Counted from the stretch's first letter, positions 34,000-43,582 are shown. The stretch: 64,000 nt of DNA from Streptoalloteichus hindustanus (GCF_900129375.1 NZ_FQVN01000001.1:310001-374000), one strand, 5' to 3'. Numbers and translations are program-made. Notes: generated by a model from the sequence alone, not told the origin.

Positions 34000-35577
34000 T
34001 CACGGCCGCCGCACGGCGTCCTCCGCGCCGTAGCCGTTGGGCAGGACGGGCTCGGCCTGGCCGGACACGCCCCGCTCGATGCCCTCCAACAGGAACTTGC
34101 CGATCCGGGCGTCGTCGGGCAGCGCGATCGGGTAGTCGCCGTCGAAGCAGGCCGCGCACAACCGGCTGCGGGGCTGCTCGGTGGCGGCCACCAGGCCGTC
34201 CAACGACACGTAGCCCAGCGAGTCGGCGCCGATCGAGCGGCGGATGCCGTCCACGTCGAGCCCGTTGGCCACCAGCTCCGCGCGGGAGGCGAAGTCGATG
34301 CCGTAGAAGCACGGCCAGCGCACCGGCGGCGAGGCGATGCGCACGTGCACCTCCAGCGCGCCCGCCTCGCGCAGCATCCGCACCAGCGCGCGCTGCGTGT
34401 TGCCGCGGACGATCGAGTCGTCCACGACGACCAGCCGCTTGCCGCGGATGACGTCGCGCAGCGGGTTCAGCTTCAGCCGGATGCCGAGCTGGCGGATGGT
34501 CTGGCTCGGCTGGATGAAGGTCCGGCCCACGTAGGCGTTCTTGACCAGGCCCTGGCCGTACGGGATGCCCGAGGCCTGCGCGTAGCCGATGGCGGCCGGC
34601 GTGCCCGACTCCGGCACCGGGATCACCAGGTCGGCCTCGACCGGGTGCTCCGCGGCCAGCCGGCGGCCGATCTCCACGCGCGCCGCGTGCACGGACCGGC
34701 CGGAGATCGTCGTGTCCGGGCGGGCCAGGTACACGTACTCGAAGATGCAGCCCTTCGGCTCGGGCGTCGCGAAGCGCGAGCTGCGCAGCCCGTCCTCGTC
34801 GATGGCGATCAGCTCGCCGGGCTCGACCTCGCGGACGAAGCTCGCGCCCACGATGTCCAGGGCGGCGGTCTCGCTCGCCACGACCCAGCCCCGCTCCAGC
34901 CGGCCCAGGCACAGCGGGCGCACGCCCTGCGGGTCCCGCGCCGCGTACAGCGTCGACTCGTCGCAGAAGACCAGCGAGAACGCGCCGCGCAGGGTGGGCA
35001 GCAGCTCCATGGCCGCCTGCTCCAGGCCCGTGTCGGCCGCGCCGGCGGCGAGCAGGCCGCACACCAGGTCGGAGTCCGAGCTGGCCGACGCGCCCGCGCT
35101 ACTGGCCGGCAGCGCGTTCATCTCGCGCGCCCTGGCCAGCAGGTCGGCGGTGTTCACCAGGTTGCCGTTGTGGCCGAGCGCCAGCCCGCTGCCCGCCGCG
35201 GTCGTGCGGAAGGTGGGCTGGGCATTCTCCCAGGTGGTGGAGCCGGTGGTGGAGTACCGGTTGTGCCCGACGGCGACGTGGCCGCGCAGGGACGACAGCA
35301 CCTGCTCGTCGAACACCTGACTGACCAGGCCGAGCTCCTTGAACACCACCACCTGCGAGCCGTCGGCGACGGCGATGCCGGCCGCCTCCTGCCCTCGGTG
35401 CTGGAGCGCGTAGAGACCGTAGAAGGTGAGCTTGGCCACCTCCTCGCCAGGGGCCCACACACCGAAGACGCCGCACTCCTCGCGGGGGATGTCCCGGTCG
35501 AGGTTGGGCGGTTCTGGATCGCTCAGGAGCGCGGGGTAGAAGGGTCCGGATTCCGGAGTGGAAGGGTCGGTGACCAC
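34000..35577 (-). CDS. purF: Amidophosphoribosyltransferase PurF
   Basis: PurF transfers glutamine amide nitrogen to PRPP, the committed step of purine synthesis. The 525-residue precursor has a short propeptide before the N-terminal nucleophile Cys in EECGVFGVW, a glutaminase domain and a PRPP site VVVDDSIVRGNT. GTG 35577 was chosen over GTG 35610. GAGGGAG (35590-35584) lies 6 nt upstream, and the TACACT -10 box (35619-35614) would start transcription at about 35607, after the first GTG. Four Cys positions suit the Fe-S form of PurF, but the cluster is not proven. Confidence 0.95.
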   Translation of the reverse strand: MVTDPSTPESGPFYPALLSDPEPPNLDRDIPREECGVFGVWAPGEEVAKLTFYGLYALQHRGQEAAGIAVADGSQVVVFKELGLVSQVFDEQVLSSLRGHVAVGHNRYSTTGSTTWENAQPTFRTTAAGSGLALGHNGNLVNTADLLARAREMNALPASSAGASASSDSDLVCGLLAAGAADTGLEQAAMELLPTLRGAFSLVFCDESTLYAARDPQGVRPLCLGRLERGWVVASETAALDIVGASFVREVEPGELIAIDEDGLRSSRFATPEPKGCIFEYVYLARPDTTISGRSVHAARVEIGRRLAAEHPVEADLVIPVPESGTPAAIGYAQASGIPYGQGLVKNAYVGRTFIQPSQTIRQLGIRLKLNPLRDVIRGKRLVVVDDSIVRGNTQRALVRMLREAGALEVHVRIASPPVRWPCFYGIDFASRAELVANGLDVDGIRRSIGADSLGYVSLDGLVAATEQPRSRLCAACFDGDYPIALPDDARIGKFLLEGIERGVSGQAEPVLPNGYGAEDAVRRP

Positions 35578-35583
35578 CGAAAA

Positions 35584-35619
35584 CTCCCTCGCGACGGCAG
35601 CCGACTGCACCCAAGTGTA
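35584..35619 (-). promoter_or_regulatory. purF promoter and ribosome binding site
   Basis: The minus strand shows TACACT (35619-35614) as a -10 box and GAGGGAG (35590-35584) as Shine-Dalgarno, giving a leader of about 30 nt before GTG 35577. Confidence 0.55.
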
Positions 35620-35842
35620 AGTCGAACGGGTTCACCACCAGCCCTCCCCGGGGGTGGCGGCGGTCCCATTACGCCGTTACAAAACCCGGCCACGCCCGTT
35701 CGGCTCCCCCCGCCACCTCCGACAACCCCTCGCCGAGACCACTTTCCGGTAACACCCCGAACCAAAACCGCAAACGCTTGCGCCGGCAGCGCCCACCACC
35801 CGTGCGCCCGCACCGCTTCTCCCAACTCATTCGCAGGGGGGC

Positions 35843-35884
<42 letters not shown>

Positions 35885-36067
35885 TTGTTGGTCTCGCCCC
35901 GCCCCTTTGGACATGTGTCAGCCCCGGTTGCCGCGCTCCGCGGTCGCGCGCACGGCGGTGGCCGGTCGCCGTGCTGTCGATGCCGGTCTGGCACGCGCAG
36001 ATGGTGGTGGGCTCACGTTGACGTGTCCTGGCATCCCGGTGTCCCGGGCACACGGGCGCCAGAGGGG

Positions 36068-36169
36068 TCAACGCGGTGGGGAGAAGAGGCCGCCGGGCGG
36101 TGGCCGAGGCGCTCCGTGGTGGCCTTGCTCGTCCCTGACGGTCGTCCGCGTCGGGTGGTCCTGGTTCAT
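36068..36169 (-). CDS. Candidate small protein downstream of the DUF559 gene (33 aa)
   Basis: ATG 36169 opens a 33-codon frame encoding a basic, Pro- and His-rich peptide (MNQDHPTRTTVRDEQGHHG then GAPRPPPGGLFSPPR). A strong GGGAGG site stands 7 nt before the ATG. The upstream gene stops only 21 bp earlier, so translation could be coupled. I do not recognise a family, and the composition does not rule out chance. Confidence 0.4.
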   Translation of the reverse strand: MNQDHPTRTTVRDEQGHHGAPRPPPGGLFSPPR

Positions 36170-36190
36170 GGTGTTCCTCCCGGGTGTCGG

Positions 36191-37090
36191 TCAGGCCGCC
36201 GCGCCGCGGGCGCGGAAGGCGCGGGTGATCTCGTCGAGCAGGCGGCGCGGGTCGCGGAGGTCCTCGGCCCTGGCACGGACCGTCACCCAGCCCCGGCTGG
36301 CGAGCCAGGCGTCCCTGGCCGCGTCGGCCGCCACCCAGTTCTCGTGCGCCGCGCGGCCGTCGTACTCCAGCGCGATCCGCAGCTCGGGCCAGGCGAGGTC
36401 GAGCCGGCAGGCGGCCTGGCCGTCCAGGTCGGGCACCTCGTGCTGCGGCACCGGCACCGGGAGGCCCGCGTCGACGACCGTGAGCAGCAGGGCGCTCTCC
36501 TGCGGCGACTCGGCCAGCCCGGTCCCGAGGTCGAGCAGCAGTTCCGCCCGCGCGACCCCGCGCCGATCGACCTGGCGTGCCAGCCGCCCGCCGACGGTGG
36601 CGCGGAACCGCGCCCGGTACGGCGACGCCAGGCCGGCCAGCGCCTGGTCGAGGCAGGCGAGGGCGGTGGCGTCGCCGTCCCGGCGGAGCAGCTCCGCGAT
36701 GACCTGGTCGAGCACGAAGACCCGCAGGCCGGCCAGTTCGACGACGTCCTCCTCGCAGACCTGACCCTGGCGCATGCGCAGCCCGGGCCGGCGGCGGAGG
36801 TAGCGCGTGTAGGGCACCGTGACGTGGACCCGCTGGCCGTCCGCCGCCGTGCAGCCGTGGGCGAGCGCGGCGGTCGGTCCGGACAACACGGCGCCCTCGC
36901 CGGCGAACCAGAGGGCGGCGGAGGCCCGGGTGAGCGGGTCGAGTACCCGGTCCGGCGGAATGAGCACCCCCGTCCACAACTCCCGCAGCCGCCCCACCCG
37001 CACCGCGGCCCGAAGACCCCGCTCACCGAGGGCCGCGATCGCCTGTTCTCGCGTACACGCTCCATGTCTCGCTCCCGGTATCTCCAGCAT
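36191..37090 (-). CDS. AbiEi-like/DUF559 endonuclease-fold protein
   Basis: A 299-residue protein of a type common in actinobacteria. The N-terminal part (1-130) resembles the winged-helix and core region of AbiEi-type antitoxins (LTRASAALWFAGEGAVLSGPTA). The C-terminal part (200-295) is DUF559/Vsr-like with an acidic core RLDLAWPELRIALEYDG, compatible with a PD-(D/E)XK nuclease. No partner toxin gene is adjacent. A role in DNA repair or defence is possible but unproven. It is separate from the purine genes on the same strand. Confidence 0.75.
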   Translation of the reverse strand: MLEIPGARHGACTREQAIAALGERGLRAAVRVGRLRELWTGVLIPPDRVLDPLTRASAALWFAGEGAVLSGPTAALAHGCTAADGQRVHVTVPYTRYLRRRPGLRMRQGQVCEEDVVELAGLRVFVLDQVIAELLRRDGDATALACLDQALAGLASPYRARFRATVGGRLARQVDRRGVARAELLLDLGTGLAESPQESALLLTVVDAGLPVPVPQHEVPDLDGQAACRLDLAWPELRIALEYDGRAAHENWVAADAARDAWLASRGWVTVRARAEDLRDPRRLLDEITRAFRARGAAA

Positions 37091-37161
37091 GCGTCGACCA
37101 TGCCGCCGCGCGGGAACGACGCCAACCGGGAACCTCCGGCCTGTGGAGGAATTCGGGTGAC

Positions 37162-37170
37162 TGTGGATAA
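37162..37170. other. Single DnaA box
   Basis: TGTGGATAA, the complement of the perfect DnaA box TTATCCACA, lies alone in the 263-bp gap between two leftward genes. Confidence 0.45.
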
Positions 37171-37353
37171 CTCCGCGGAAAACCTGTCACGACCGCCGAT
37201 CGCGCCGACCCAGTGTCACCCGTGGAGCATTCCGAACCCGCCGGTGAGGCCGGGTGCCAGGCGTTTTCCGTCGTCCTGGCAATTGCCAGAAGTCAGTCAT
37301 TCGGGGCTCCGCTCCCGCGAACACGGGAGAAGCGGACTACTCGGCGCGTCGGC

Positions 37354-38091
37354 TCAACGAAGACGCAGCGCCGCCAGGATGGCGGGATCGCCCTCGCCAT
37401 TCAGCGGAACCCGACCCCACAGCGCGAGGTAGAGGTGCGACGCGCGACCACTCGCCCGGGCGTCCGTCGCCACGGTGGCCCCCGGCTTGACCTGTCGCAC
37501 CTCGGGCACCTCGCCGGGGACGAACCGGACCCGCCAGGTCTCGTCGCCGTCGTCGCAGACGACCAGCGCGGTGCCGCTGACGGCGAGGGGGCTGTCCACG
37601 GCCTGCTTGGCCGCGAGCAGCGTGCCCAGCGCCTCGTCCACGCCGTCGAGCGCGAGATCCCTGGACAGCGGGGCGGACGAGCGGGAGGCGCTGTGCGCGT
37701 CCCACCGCCGCAGGGCCATCTCGTGCGCGACCCGGCGGTGCCAGAACCAGGCCAACCGGGGGGCCGCGGGCGAGAACGTCCACACCGGGCGGTTGCCCGG
37801 CGTCGACCCGAGCACCTCGCGGACGTCGGCGACCTGTTCGTCGAGGAATCCGACCGGATCGGGAACCGTCGTGAGCGGATCCGGTCTCATCGGCTCCTGA
37901 CTTCCGCTCCGAACGTGCGCACTCACTGTTTGCAGGAATCGCCCGACGTGCATCGTGAGCTGACCGAACGTCCACGGCGGGCAGGACGGCACCATCGTCT
38001 CCGGGTCCACCTCCCGGACCACGTCCCGAAACATCCGACTCTGCTCGTCGAACGCACTCAGCCACCGCTGCACGCCCAACACCGTTCGCAC
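37354..38091 (-). CDS. Maleylpyruvate isomerase-family (mycothiol-dependent, DinB-like) protein
   Basis: A 245-residue member of the mycothiol-dependent maleylpyruvate isomerase family: an N-terminal DinB-like four-helix bundle (about 1-150) and a C-terminal MDMPI_C domain. The first metal His is in LTMHVGRFLQ and the Glu in RRVAHEMALRRWDAH. The His expected four residues after that Glu is Arg here, so the metal triad is incomplete. GTG 38091 was preferred because GAGGAGG stands 5 nt upstream; a longer frame begins at 38238. Catalytic activity is doubtful. Confidence 0.8.
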   Translation of the reverse strand: MRTVLGVQRWLSAFDEQSRMFRDVVREVDPETMVPSCPPWTFGQLTMHVGRFLQTVSAHVRSGSQEPMRPDPLTTVPDPVGFLDEQVADVREVLGSTPGNRPVWTFSPAAPRLAWFWHRRVAHEMALRRWDAHSASRSSAPLSRDLALDGVDEALGTLLAAKQAVDSPLAVSGTALVVCDDGDETWRVRFVPGEVPEVRQVKPGATVATDARASGRASHLYLALWGRVPLNGEGDPAILAALRLR

Positions 38092-38310
38092 ATCCCCCTC
38101 CTCGGTCAGACGGAGACACATCGTGCCGCGCATGATGCGAACTCCGCACCGAAAATGGTGAAGCTGGCCCGGAAACTCCACACGTTCGGCCCTGTGCGAG
38201 GTGTGCCAATCGGCGGCAATCGGTGATCTGTCCGCCATGGCGCATGCCGTGTCCGAATACCGTTAGCGAATCCCGGCTAATGCGTGTCCGGATGGCGGGA
38301 CGACAGCAGG

Positions 38311-38685
38311 TCAGCGCACGATCGGGAGCCACGGGGCGAGGTCGGCGCGGCTTCCCGACGCGTCGATCCGGCCGGCGGCGAGGGCGTCGTCCCACCGCAG
38401 TCGTCCGGTGGCGAGTTCCAGCCAGGTGCGCGGATCGGTCTGGACCACGTTGGGCGGGGTGCCCCGGGTGTGTCGCGGGCCGGCGACGCACTGCACGGCG
38501 GCGAACGGGGGCACGCGCACCTCCACGCTGCGCCCGGGCGCGACGTGTTCCAGGGTGCGCAGGCTGAGCCGGACCGCCGCCGCCAGGTCGGCGCGTGGCG
38601 GCTCGTCCGCCTCGCCGTCCAGCCACGGCGCGACGTGGAGCACGGCGGCGCGGAGTTCCTGCGGGTCGACGGTCCGTCGGGGCAC
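38311..38685 (-). CDS. Sterol-carrier-family protein
   Basis: A 124-residue protein of the bacterial sterol carrier (SCP2-like) family, with PPFAAVQCVAGPRHTRGTPP and the typical VVQTDPRTWLELATGRLRWD segment. Family members are small alpha/beta proteins thought to bind lipids; no catalytic motif is seen. GTG 38685 follows a TAGGCT -10 box (38697-38692) by 6 nt, so it is probably leaderless. In mycobacteria a similar small gene (rv0807, from memory) lies beside purF. Confidence 0.82.
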   Translation of the reverse strand: MPRRTVDPQELRAAVLHVAPWLDGEADEPPRADLAAAVRLSLRTLEHVAPGRSVEVRVPPFAAVQCVAGPRHTRGTPPNVVQTDPRTWLELATGRLRWDDALAAGRIDASGSRADLAPWLPIVR

Positions 38686-38691
38686 GGGGTC

Positions 38692-38697
38692 AGCCTA
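38692..38697 (-). promoter_or_regulatory. Leaderless -10 element of the sterol-carrier gene
   Basis: TAGGCT on the minus strand lies 6 nt before GTG 38685, with no Shine-Dalgarno between. Confidence 0.65.
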
Positions 38698-38813
38698 GGG
38701 AGGGCGGCCCAGGGCGGTCAGCGCGGAGAGGCCAGCCGGTTACCACCGAGAGAGCATTGCCGTGACCTGGTCACTTTGGAAGGGTTCTTTCCGAAGCGCC
38801 CCGAGGAGGTGCG

Positions 38814-41504
38814 ATGGCCCGGCGTCGGACCGCACGGCTCGCCCCACGGCTCGTCCCACTGCTCTGCCTCGCCATGGCCCTGCCGATGAGCGCCCCGGTC
38901 CCCGCGCGGGCGGGCGACCCGCCGGCCGACGCGCTGGCGGCCGACGTGCTGGCGGTGGACCGCCCCGGCGGGGTCAGCACGATCCCGAACTGGCAGCTCC
39001 AGTCCGCCGCCGCGGACCCGTCGCCGGGCGAGGAGGTCTCGCGGCCGGGCTACCGGGCCCCGGGCTGGCTCCGGGTCTCCGCCCGGTCGACGGTGATGGC
39101 CGGCCTCGTCGAGAACGGGCGCTACCCAGACCTCAACTACTCCACCAACCTCCGGGACGCCGTCGACCCGGCCGACTTCCGGGTGCCCTGGTGGTACCGG
39201 CGGGACTTCCTCGCGTGGCCCCGTTCGGGACGCCACACCTTCCTGCGCCTCAACGGGGGCGTCATCTCGCGCGGCGAGATCTGGCTCAACGGCGAGCGGA
39301 TCGCCGGGAGCGAGCAGGTCGCCGGCGCCTACCCGGCCCAGGAGATCGACGTCACGTCGCGGCTGCGGCGCGGCCGCAACGCGCTGGCGATCAAGGCGAT
39401 GCCCGGCGACCCGAACCACGACCTCACGGTGAGCTTCCTCGACTGGAGCCCGTCACCCCCGGACAACAACACCGGCCTCTGGCGGGACGTGCAGCTCGGC
39501 ACCACCGGGTCAGTGTCCCTTGTGGACAGTCGGGTGGCGTCGAACCTGGCGCTGCCCGGCATGGAACGGGCCGACCTCACCGTCACGGCCGAGGTCCGCA
39601 ACAACACCGACCGGCCACTGCGGACGGTGGTCTCGGGGCGGATCGACTCGATCCGGCTGCGGCAGGAGGTCGAGCTCCGGCCGCGGGAGACCCGCGCCGT
39701 CGACTTCGCTCCCGACGCCTTCCCCCAGCTCGTCGTGCGCCACCCGCGCGTCTGGTGGCCCGCGCAGCTGGGCGACCAGCCGCTCTACCGGCTCGACCTC
39801 TCCGCCCGGGTGGACGGCGACCTCTCCGACGAACGGGCCACGACGTTCGGCATCCGAGACGTGCGGGCCCCGCTGACGCCGCAGGGCTACCGCCAGTTCG
39901 AGATCAACGGCAAACCGCTGCTCATCCGGGGCGCGGGCTGGGCCTCCGACCTCTTCCTGCGCACCCAGCCGGGACGCCTCGCCGACCAGCTCCGGTACGT
40001 CCGGGACACCGGGCTGAACACCCTGCGCATGGAGGGCAAGCAGGAGGACCACGAGCTACTCGAGCTCGCCGACCGGATGGGCGTCATGCTGCTGCCCGGC
40101 TGGGAGTGCTGCACGAAGTGGGAGAAGTACGGCACGTGGACCGACGCCGACCACGTCGTGGCGGGGGCCTCGGCGAAGGCCGAGGCGCGGCGGTTGCGCG
40201 AGCACCCCAGCGTCATCGCGTTCCTCATCGGCAGCGACACCGCGCCACCGGCCCGCGTGGAGCGGACCTACCTGGAGGCGTTCCGCTCGGTGGGCTGGCG
40301 GGCCCCGGTCATCCCGTCCGCCAAGCTGCTGAGCTCACCGGAGCTGGGCTCCTCGGGCATGAAGATGGACGGCCCGTACTGGTGGGTTCCCCCGAACTAC
40401 TGGTACAACGACCGCCTCGGCGGCGCCTTCGGGTTCGCCTCGGAGGTCGGCCCCGGGCCGACGATCCCCGAGTTGGACGCCCTGCGCCGCTACCTGTCCC
40501 CCGCCGAGATCGAGGACCTGTGGCGGAACCCGGACAAGCGGCACTACCACCTCGCGCAGAAGGAGGTCTTCGGGACGCTCCGGCTGTTCGCCCGCGCGAT
40601 GAACCTCCGCTACGGGCCCCCGAGCGACCGGGACGACTTCCTGCGCAAGGCGCAGTTGATGAACTACGAGGCCAACCGCGCCCAGCTGGAGGCGTTCGGC
40701 CGTGACTTCTCCGACCCGGTGCGGCCGGCCACCGGGGTCATCTACTGGATGCTCAACAACGCGTGGCCGACGCTCTACTGGCACCTCTGGGACCACAACC
40801 TCTCGCCGGCCGGCTCCTACTTCGGCGCGAAGAAGGCGTTGCGGCCGCTGCACGTCCAGTACTCCTACGACGACCGCTCGGTCGTCCTCGTCAACACCGG
40901 CCCCGAGGAGGCGCGGGGGCTGACCGTGCGGTCCACGGTGTTCACTGTGGACGGCGCCGTGGTGGCGGACGGGACAGCGGCCGACAAGGCGGTCGGCAGC
41001 GGTTCCTCCGTACGCACGCTGACCACACCACCACCTCCCAGGGGAACGCACCTGCTGCGCCTGTTGCTCCTCGACGCCGAGGGCAGGGAGGTGGACCGCA
41101 ACGTCTACTGGCTGTCCGACCGCGCCGACGAGCTCGACTACGCGAACTCCACCTGGTGGCACACCCCGATCACGAACGGCGCGGACTACACCGGCCTGCG
41201 GGGGATGCCCGAGGCGCGGATCACCACCAGCACCCGGACCGAACACGGGACCGACGGAACGCTGCGCACCACCGTGACGGTGCGGAACCCCGCCGAGAGC
41301 GGCCCTGCGGCGTTCTTCCTGCGGGCGAACCTGCGCCGCGGACCGGACGGCGAGCAGGTGTTGCCGGTGCGCTGGAGCGACAACTACGTCACGCTCTGGC
41401 CGGGCGAGACCGCCGAGCTGCGGGCCGAGTACCGGGCCGACGACCTCGCGGGCGCCCGCCCCCACGTCGAGGTCACCGGGTGGAACACGGCTCGCGTCGG
41501 CTAG
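38814..41504 (+). CDS. Secreted exo-beta-D-glucosaminidase, GH2 family
   Basis: GH2 exo-glucosaminidases release glucosamine from chitosan oligomer ends. The 896-residue precursor has a signal peptide (about 1-33), a jelly-roll sugar-binding domain (100-240), an immunoglobulin-like domain (250-350), a TIM barrel (360-640) and C-terminal beta domains. The acid/base Asp is expected in FLIGSDTAP and the nucleophile Glu in GFASEVGPGP, matching actinomycete CsxA enzymes rather than beta-mannosidases. An AGGAGG-like site precedes the ATG. No chitosanase or uptake system is adjacent. Confidence 0.9.
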   Translation: MARRRTARLAPRLVPLLCLAMALPMSAPVPARAGDPPADALAADVLAVDRPGGVSTIPNWQLQSAAADPSPGEEVSRPGYRAPGWLRVSARSTVMAGLVENGRYPDLNYSTNLRDAVDPADFRVPWWYRRDFLAWPRSGRHTFLRLNGGVISRGEIWLNGERIAGSEQVAGAYPAQEIDVTSRLRRGRNALAIKAMPGDPNHDLTVSFLDWSPSPPDNNTGLWRDVQLGTTGSVSLVDSRVASNLALPGMERADLTVTAEVRNNTDRPLRTVVSGRIDSIRLRQEVELRPRETRAVDFAPDAFPQLVVRHPRVWWPAQLGDQPLYRLDLSARVDGDLSDERATTFGIRDVRAPLTPQGYRQFEINGKPLLIRGAGWASDLFLRTQPGRLADQLRYVRDTGLNTLRMEGKQEDHELLELADRMGVMLLPGWECCTKWEKYGTWTDADHVVAGASAKAEARRLREHPSVIAFLIGSDTAPPARVERTYLEAFRSVGWRAPVIPSAKLLSSPELGSSGMKMDGPYWWVPPNYWYNDRLGGAFGFASEVGPGPTIPELDALRRYLSPAEIEDLWRNPDKRHYHLAQKEVFGTLRLFARAMNLRYGPPSDRDDFLRKAQLMNYEANRAQLEAFGRDFSDPVRPATGVIYWMLNNAWPTLYWHLWDHNLSPAGSYFGAKKALRPLHVQYSYDDRSVVLVNTGPEEARGLTVRSTVFTVDGAVVADGTAADKAVGSGSSVRTLTTPPPPRGTHLLRLLLLDAEGREVDRNVYWLSDRADELDYANSTWWHTPITNGADYTGLRGMPEARITTSTRTEHGTDGTLRTTVTVRNPAESGPAAFFLRANLRRGPDGEQVLPVRWSDNYVTLWPGETAELRAEYRADDLAGARPHVEVTGWNTARVG

Positions 41505-41544
41505 CGGTGACCGCCTAGCGGTGGCCGCCCGGGGCCGATGTGCC

Positions 41545-41550
41545 TAGCGT
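41545..41550 (+). promoter_or_regulatory. Leaderless -10 element of the GH15 gene
   Basis: TAGCGT stands 7 nt before ATG 41558, so the GH15 message is probably leaderless. The gene lies only 53 bp after the GH2 gene but has its own promoter. Confidence 0.6.
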
Positions 41551-41557
41551 GGGAGTG

Positions 41558-43420
41558 ATGGCACGTCAGCACGAGCGTCCGCTTCCGTCCGGCAGCCCCA
41601 TCGAGGACTACGCGTTGCTGTCCGACCTGCGCACCGCCGCGCTGGTCGGCAGGGACGGCTCGGTGGACTGGTTGTGCCTGCCCCGCTTCGACGCCCCGTC
41701 CTGCTTCGCCCGTCTGCTCGGCGGGGAGGGCCACTGGCAGATCTGCCCGACCGGCCCCGTCTCGGAGGTCCGACGGCGCTACCGCGACACGTCGATGGTG
41801 CTGGAGACGGAGTTCCACACCCAGGACGGCGCGGTCCGGCTGATCGACTCCATGCCGCCGCACCGCAGGGAGCACGAGGACGAGCCCAGCGTGGTGCGCG
41901 TGCTGGAGGGGGTGTCGGGCGAGGTTGAGGTCAAGCTGCGCTGGGTGGTGCGCTTCGCCTACGGCGACGCCATTCCGTGGGTGCGCCGGTGCGACAGCGC
42001 GGAGGGCCAGACCATCCTGGCGGTGGCCGGCCCGCACACCGTCCTGCTCCGGGGCGACCGACTGCCCTACCGGGCGCGGCACGAGCGCGCCCACGAGGCG
42101 GTCTTCACCGTCGCCGCCGGCCAGCGGCTGTCCTGGGTGATGCAGTGGAGCCCGGCGCACAAGCCGATGCCCCCGGCGCTCGACGCGGACCGGTCGACGG
42201 AGGAGACCGAGGCGTTCTGGCGCCAGTGGTCCGGGCGGATCAGCTACGACGGCCCGCACGCGGAGGTGGTGCGCCGCTCGCTGACCACCCTCAAGGCGCT
42301 CGTCTACGACCCCAGCGGCGGGATCGTCGCCGCCCCCACCACCTCGCTGCCGGAGGCCCCCGGCGGGGAGCGGAACTGGGACTACCGCTACTGCTGGCTG
42401 CGCGACGCGACCTTCACCCTGCTGGCGCTGGACAACTTCGGCTGTTCGCAGGAGGCCGAGCGGTGGCGGGACTGGCTGGTGCGCGCGACGGCGGGGGACC
42501 CGGCGAACGCCCAGATCATGTACGGCGTCGACGGCGAGCGGCACCTCGTCGAGTGGGAGGTGGACTGGCTGCCCGGCTACGGCGGCGCGCGCCCGGTGCG
42601 GGTCGGCAACGCGGCCTTCCGGCAGCTCCAGCTCGACGTCTACGGCGAGGTGATGGACGCGCTGCACCTGGCCAGGGAACGCGGGCTCGAGGAGAGCCCG
42701 GAGTCGTGGGCCGTGCAGCGCGGCATGATGCGACACCTGGAACACGTGTGGCAGCAGCCCGACCGGGGTCTGTGGGAGGTGCGCGGTCCGGAGCGGCACT
42801 TCACGCACTCCCGCGTCATGGTCTGGGTCGCGTTCGACCGCGCGGTGCGCGCGGTCGAGCAGCACGGCCTCCCCGGTCCGGTGGAGCGGTGGCGCGAGTT
42901 GCGCGAGGTCGTGCACGCCGAGGTGCTGCGACAGGGGTGGAACGGCGAGCTCGGCGCGTTCACCCAGTACTACGGGGGCACCGAGCTGGACGCGGCCACC
43001 CTGCTCATCCCCGCCGTGGGCTTCCTGCCGGGGGACGACGAGCGCGTGCTCGGCACGCTCGACGCGATCGACCGGACGCTGCGCCACGGCGACCTGATCG
43101 ACCGCTACTCCACCCGCAGTGGACAGTCGCATGTGGACGGTCTGGTGGGGCGCGAGGCGTCGTTCCTCGCCTGTTCCTTCTGGTACGTCGACGCGCTCGC
43201 GCTCGGCGGGCGCCGGGACGAGGCGGAGGCGATGTTCGGCCGGCTGGTGGCGCTGGCCAACGACGTGGGCCTGTTCGCCGAGGAGTACGACGCCGACCGG
43301 GGCCGGTTCTGCGGGAACTTCCCCCAGGCGTTCAGCCACCTGGCGCTGGTCAACAGCGCGGCGGTGCTGTTCGGCGGCCGACAGCGTCACGAGCGCGACC
43401 GCGCCAACGGGGCGTCGTGA
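41558..43420 (+). CDS. GH15 family glycoside hydrolase (glucoamylase/trehalase type)
   Basis: A 620-residue GH15 protein of the kind that includes mycobacterial trehalases as well as glucoamylases. The N-terminal beta-sandwich (1-240) starts IEDYALLSDLRTAALVGRDG. The (alpha/alpha)6 barrel has NWDYRYCWLRDATFTLLAL, a candidate acid Glu in EWEVDWLPGYGG and a second in LVGREASFLACSFWYVDAL. No signal peptide is seen, so it acts inside the cell, where trehalose or alpha-glucan are likely substrates. ATG 41558 was chosen for its leaderless promoter. Confidence 0.88.
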   Translation: MARQHERPLPSGSPIEDYALLSDLRTAALVGRDGSVDWLCLPRFDAPSCFARLLGGEGHWQICPTGPVSEVRRRYRDTSMVLETEFHTQDGAVRLIDSMPPHRREHEDEPSVVRVLEGVSGEVEVKLRWVVRFAYGDAIPWVRRCDSAEGQTILAVAGPHTVLLRGDRLPYRARHERAHEAVFTVAAGQRLSWVMQWSPAHKPMPPALDADRSTEETEAFWRQWSGRISYDGPHAEVVRRSLTTLKALVYDPSGGIVAAPTTSLPEAPGGERNWDYRYCWLRDATFTLLALDNFGCSQEAERWRDWLVRATAGDPANAQIMYGVDGERHLVEWEVDWLPGYGGARPVRVGNAAFRQLQLDVYGEVMDALHLARERGLEESPESWAVQRGMMRHLEHVWQQPDRGLWEVRGPERHFTHSRVMVWVAFDRAVRAVEQHGLPGPVERWRELREVVHAEVLRQGWNGELGAFTQYYGGTELDAATLLIPAVGFLPGDDERVLGTLDAIDRTLRHGDLIDRYSTRSGQSHVDGLVGREASFLACSFWYVDALALGGRRDEAEAMFGRLVALANDVGLFAEEYDADRGRFCGNFPQAFSHLALVNSAAVLFGGRQRHERDRANGAS

Positions 43421-43537
43421 GAACTGCCGCCGAATTCGGGCCGCCCCCTCGATGAGGACGCTGTTGGTGGGGGCACCGTCGACGAGGACGCTGTCCTCGC
43501 CCCTCCGGCGGACCCACCTCTCCGCCGCCCCTCAGGT

Positions 43538-43582
43538 CAGCCCCCACCCGCCCTGGGGGGCGAGCCCCGCTCCAACCTATCC
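43538..43582. repeat. 45-nt intergenic element R2, copy 2
   Basis: It matches 21909-21953 at 43 of 45 bases in the same orientation. Here, as there, it follows the 3' end of a rightward gene and stands about 37 bp before DnaA boxes. It could also act as a terminator stem (GCCCCC with GGGGGC). Confidence 0.8.

Noticed and set aside
35578-35610. Upstream start of purF at GTG 35610
   Set aside because: The -10 box at 35614-35619 would place the transcript start after this codon, and the Shine-Dalgarno fits GTG 35577.
37211-38226. Plus-strand frames over the isomerase-like gene
   Set aside because: They are shadows of the minus-strand gene and show only His/Arg/Gly-rich composition.
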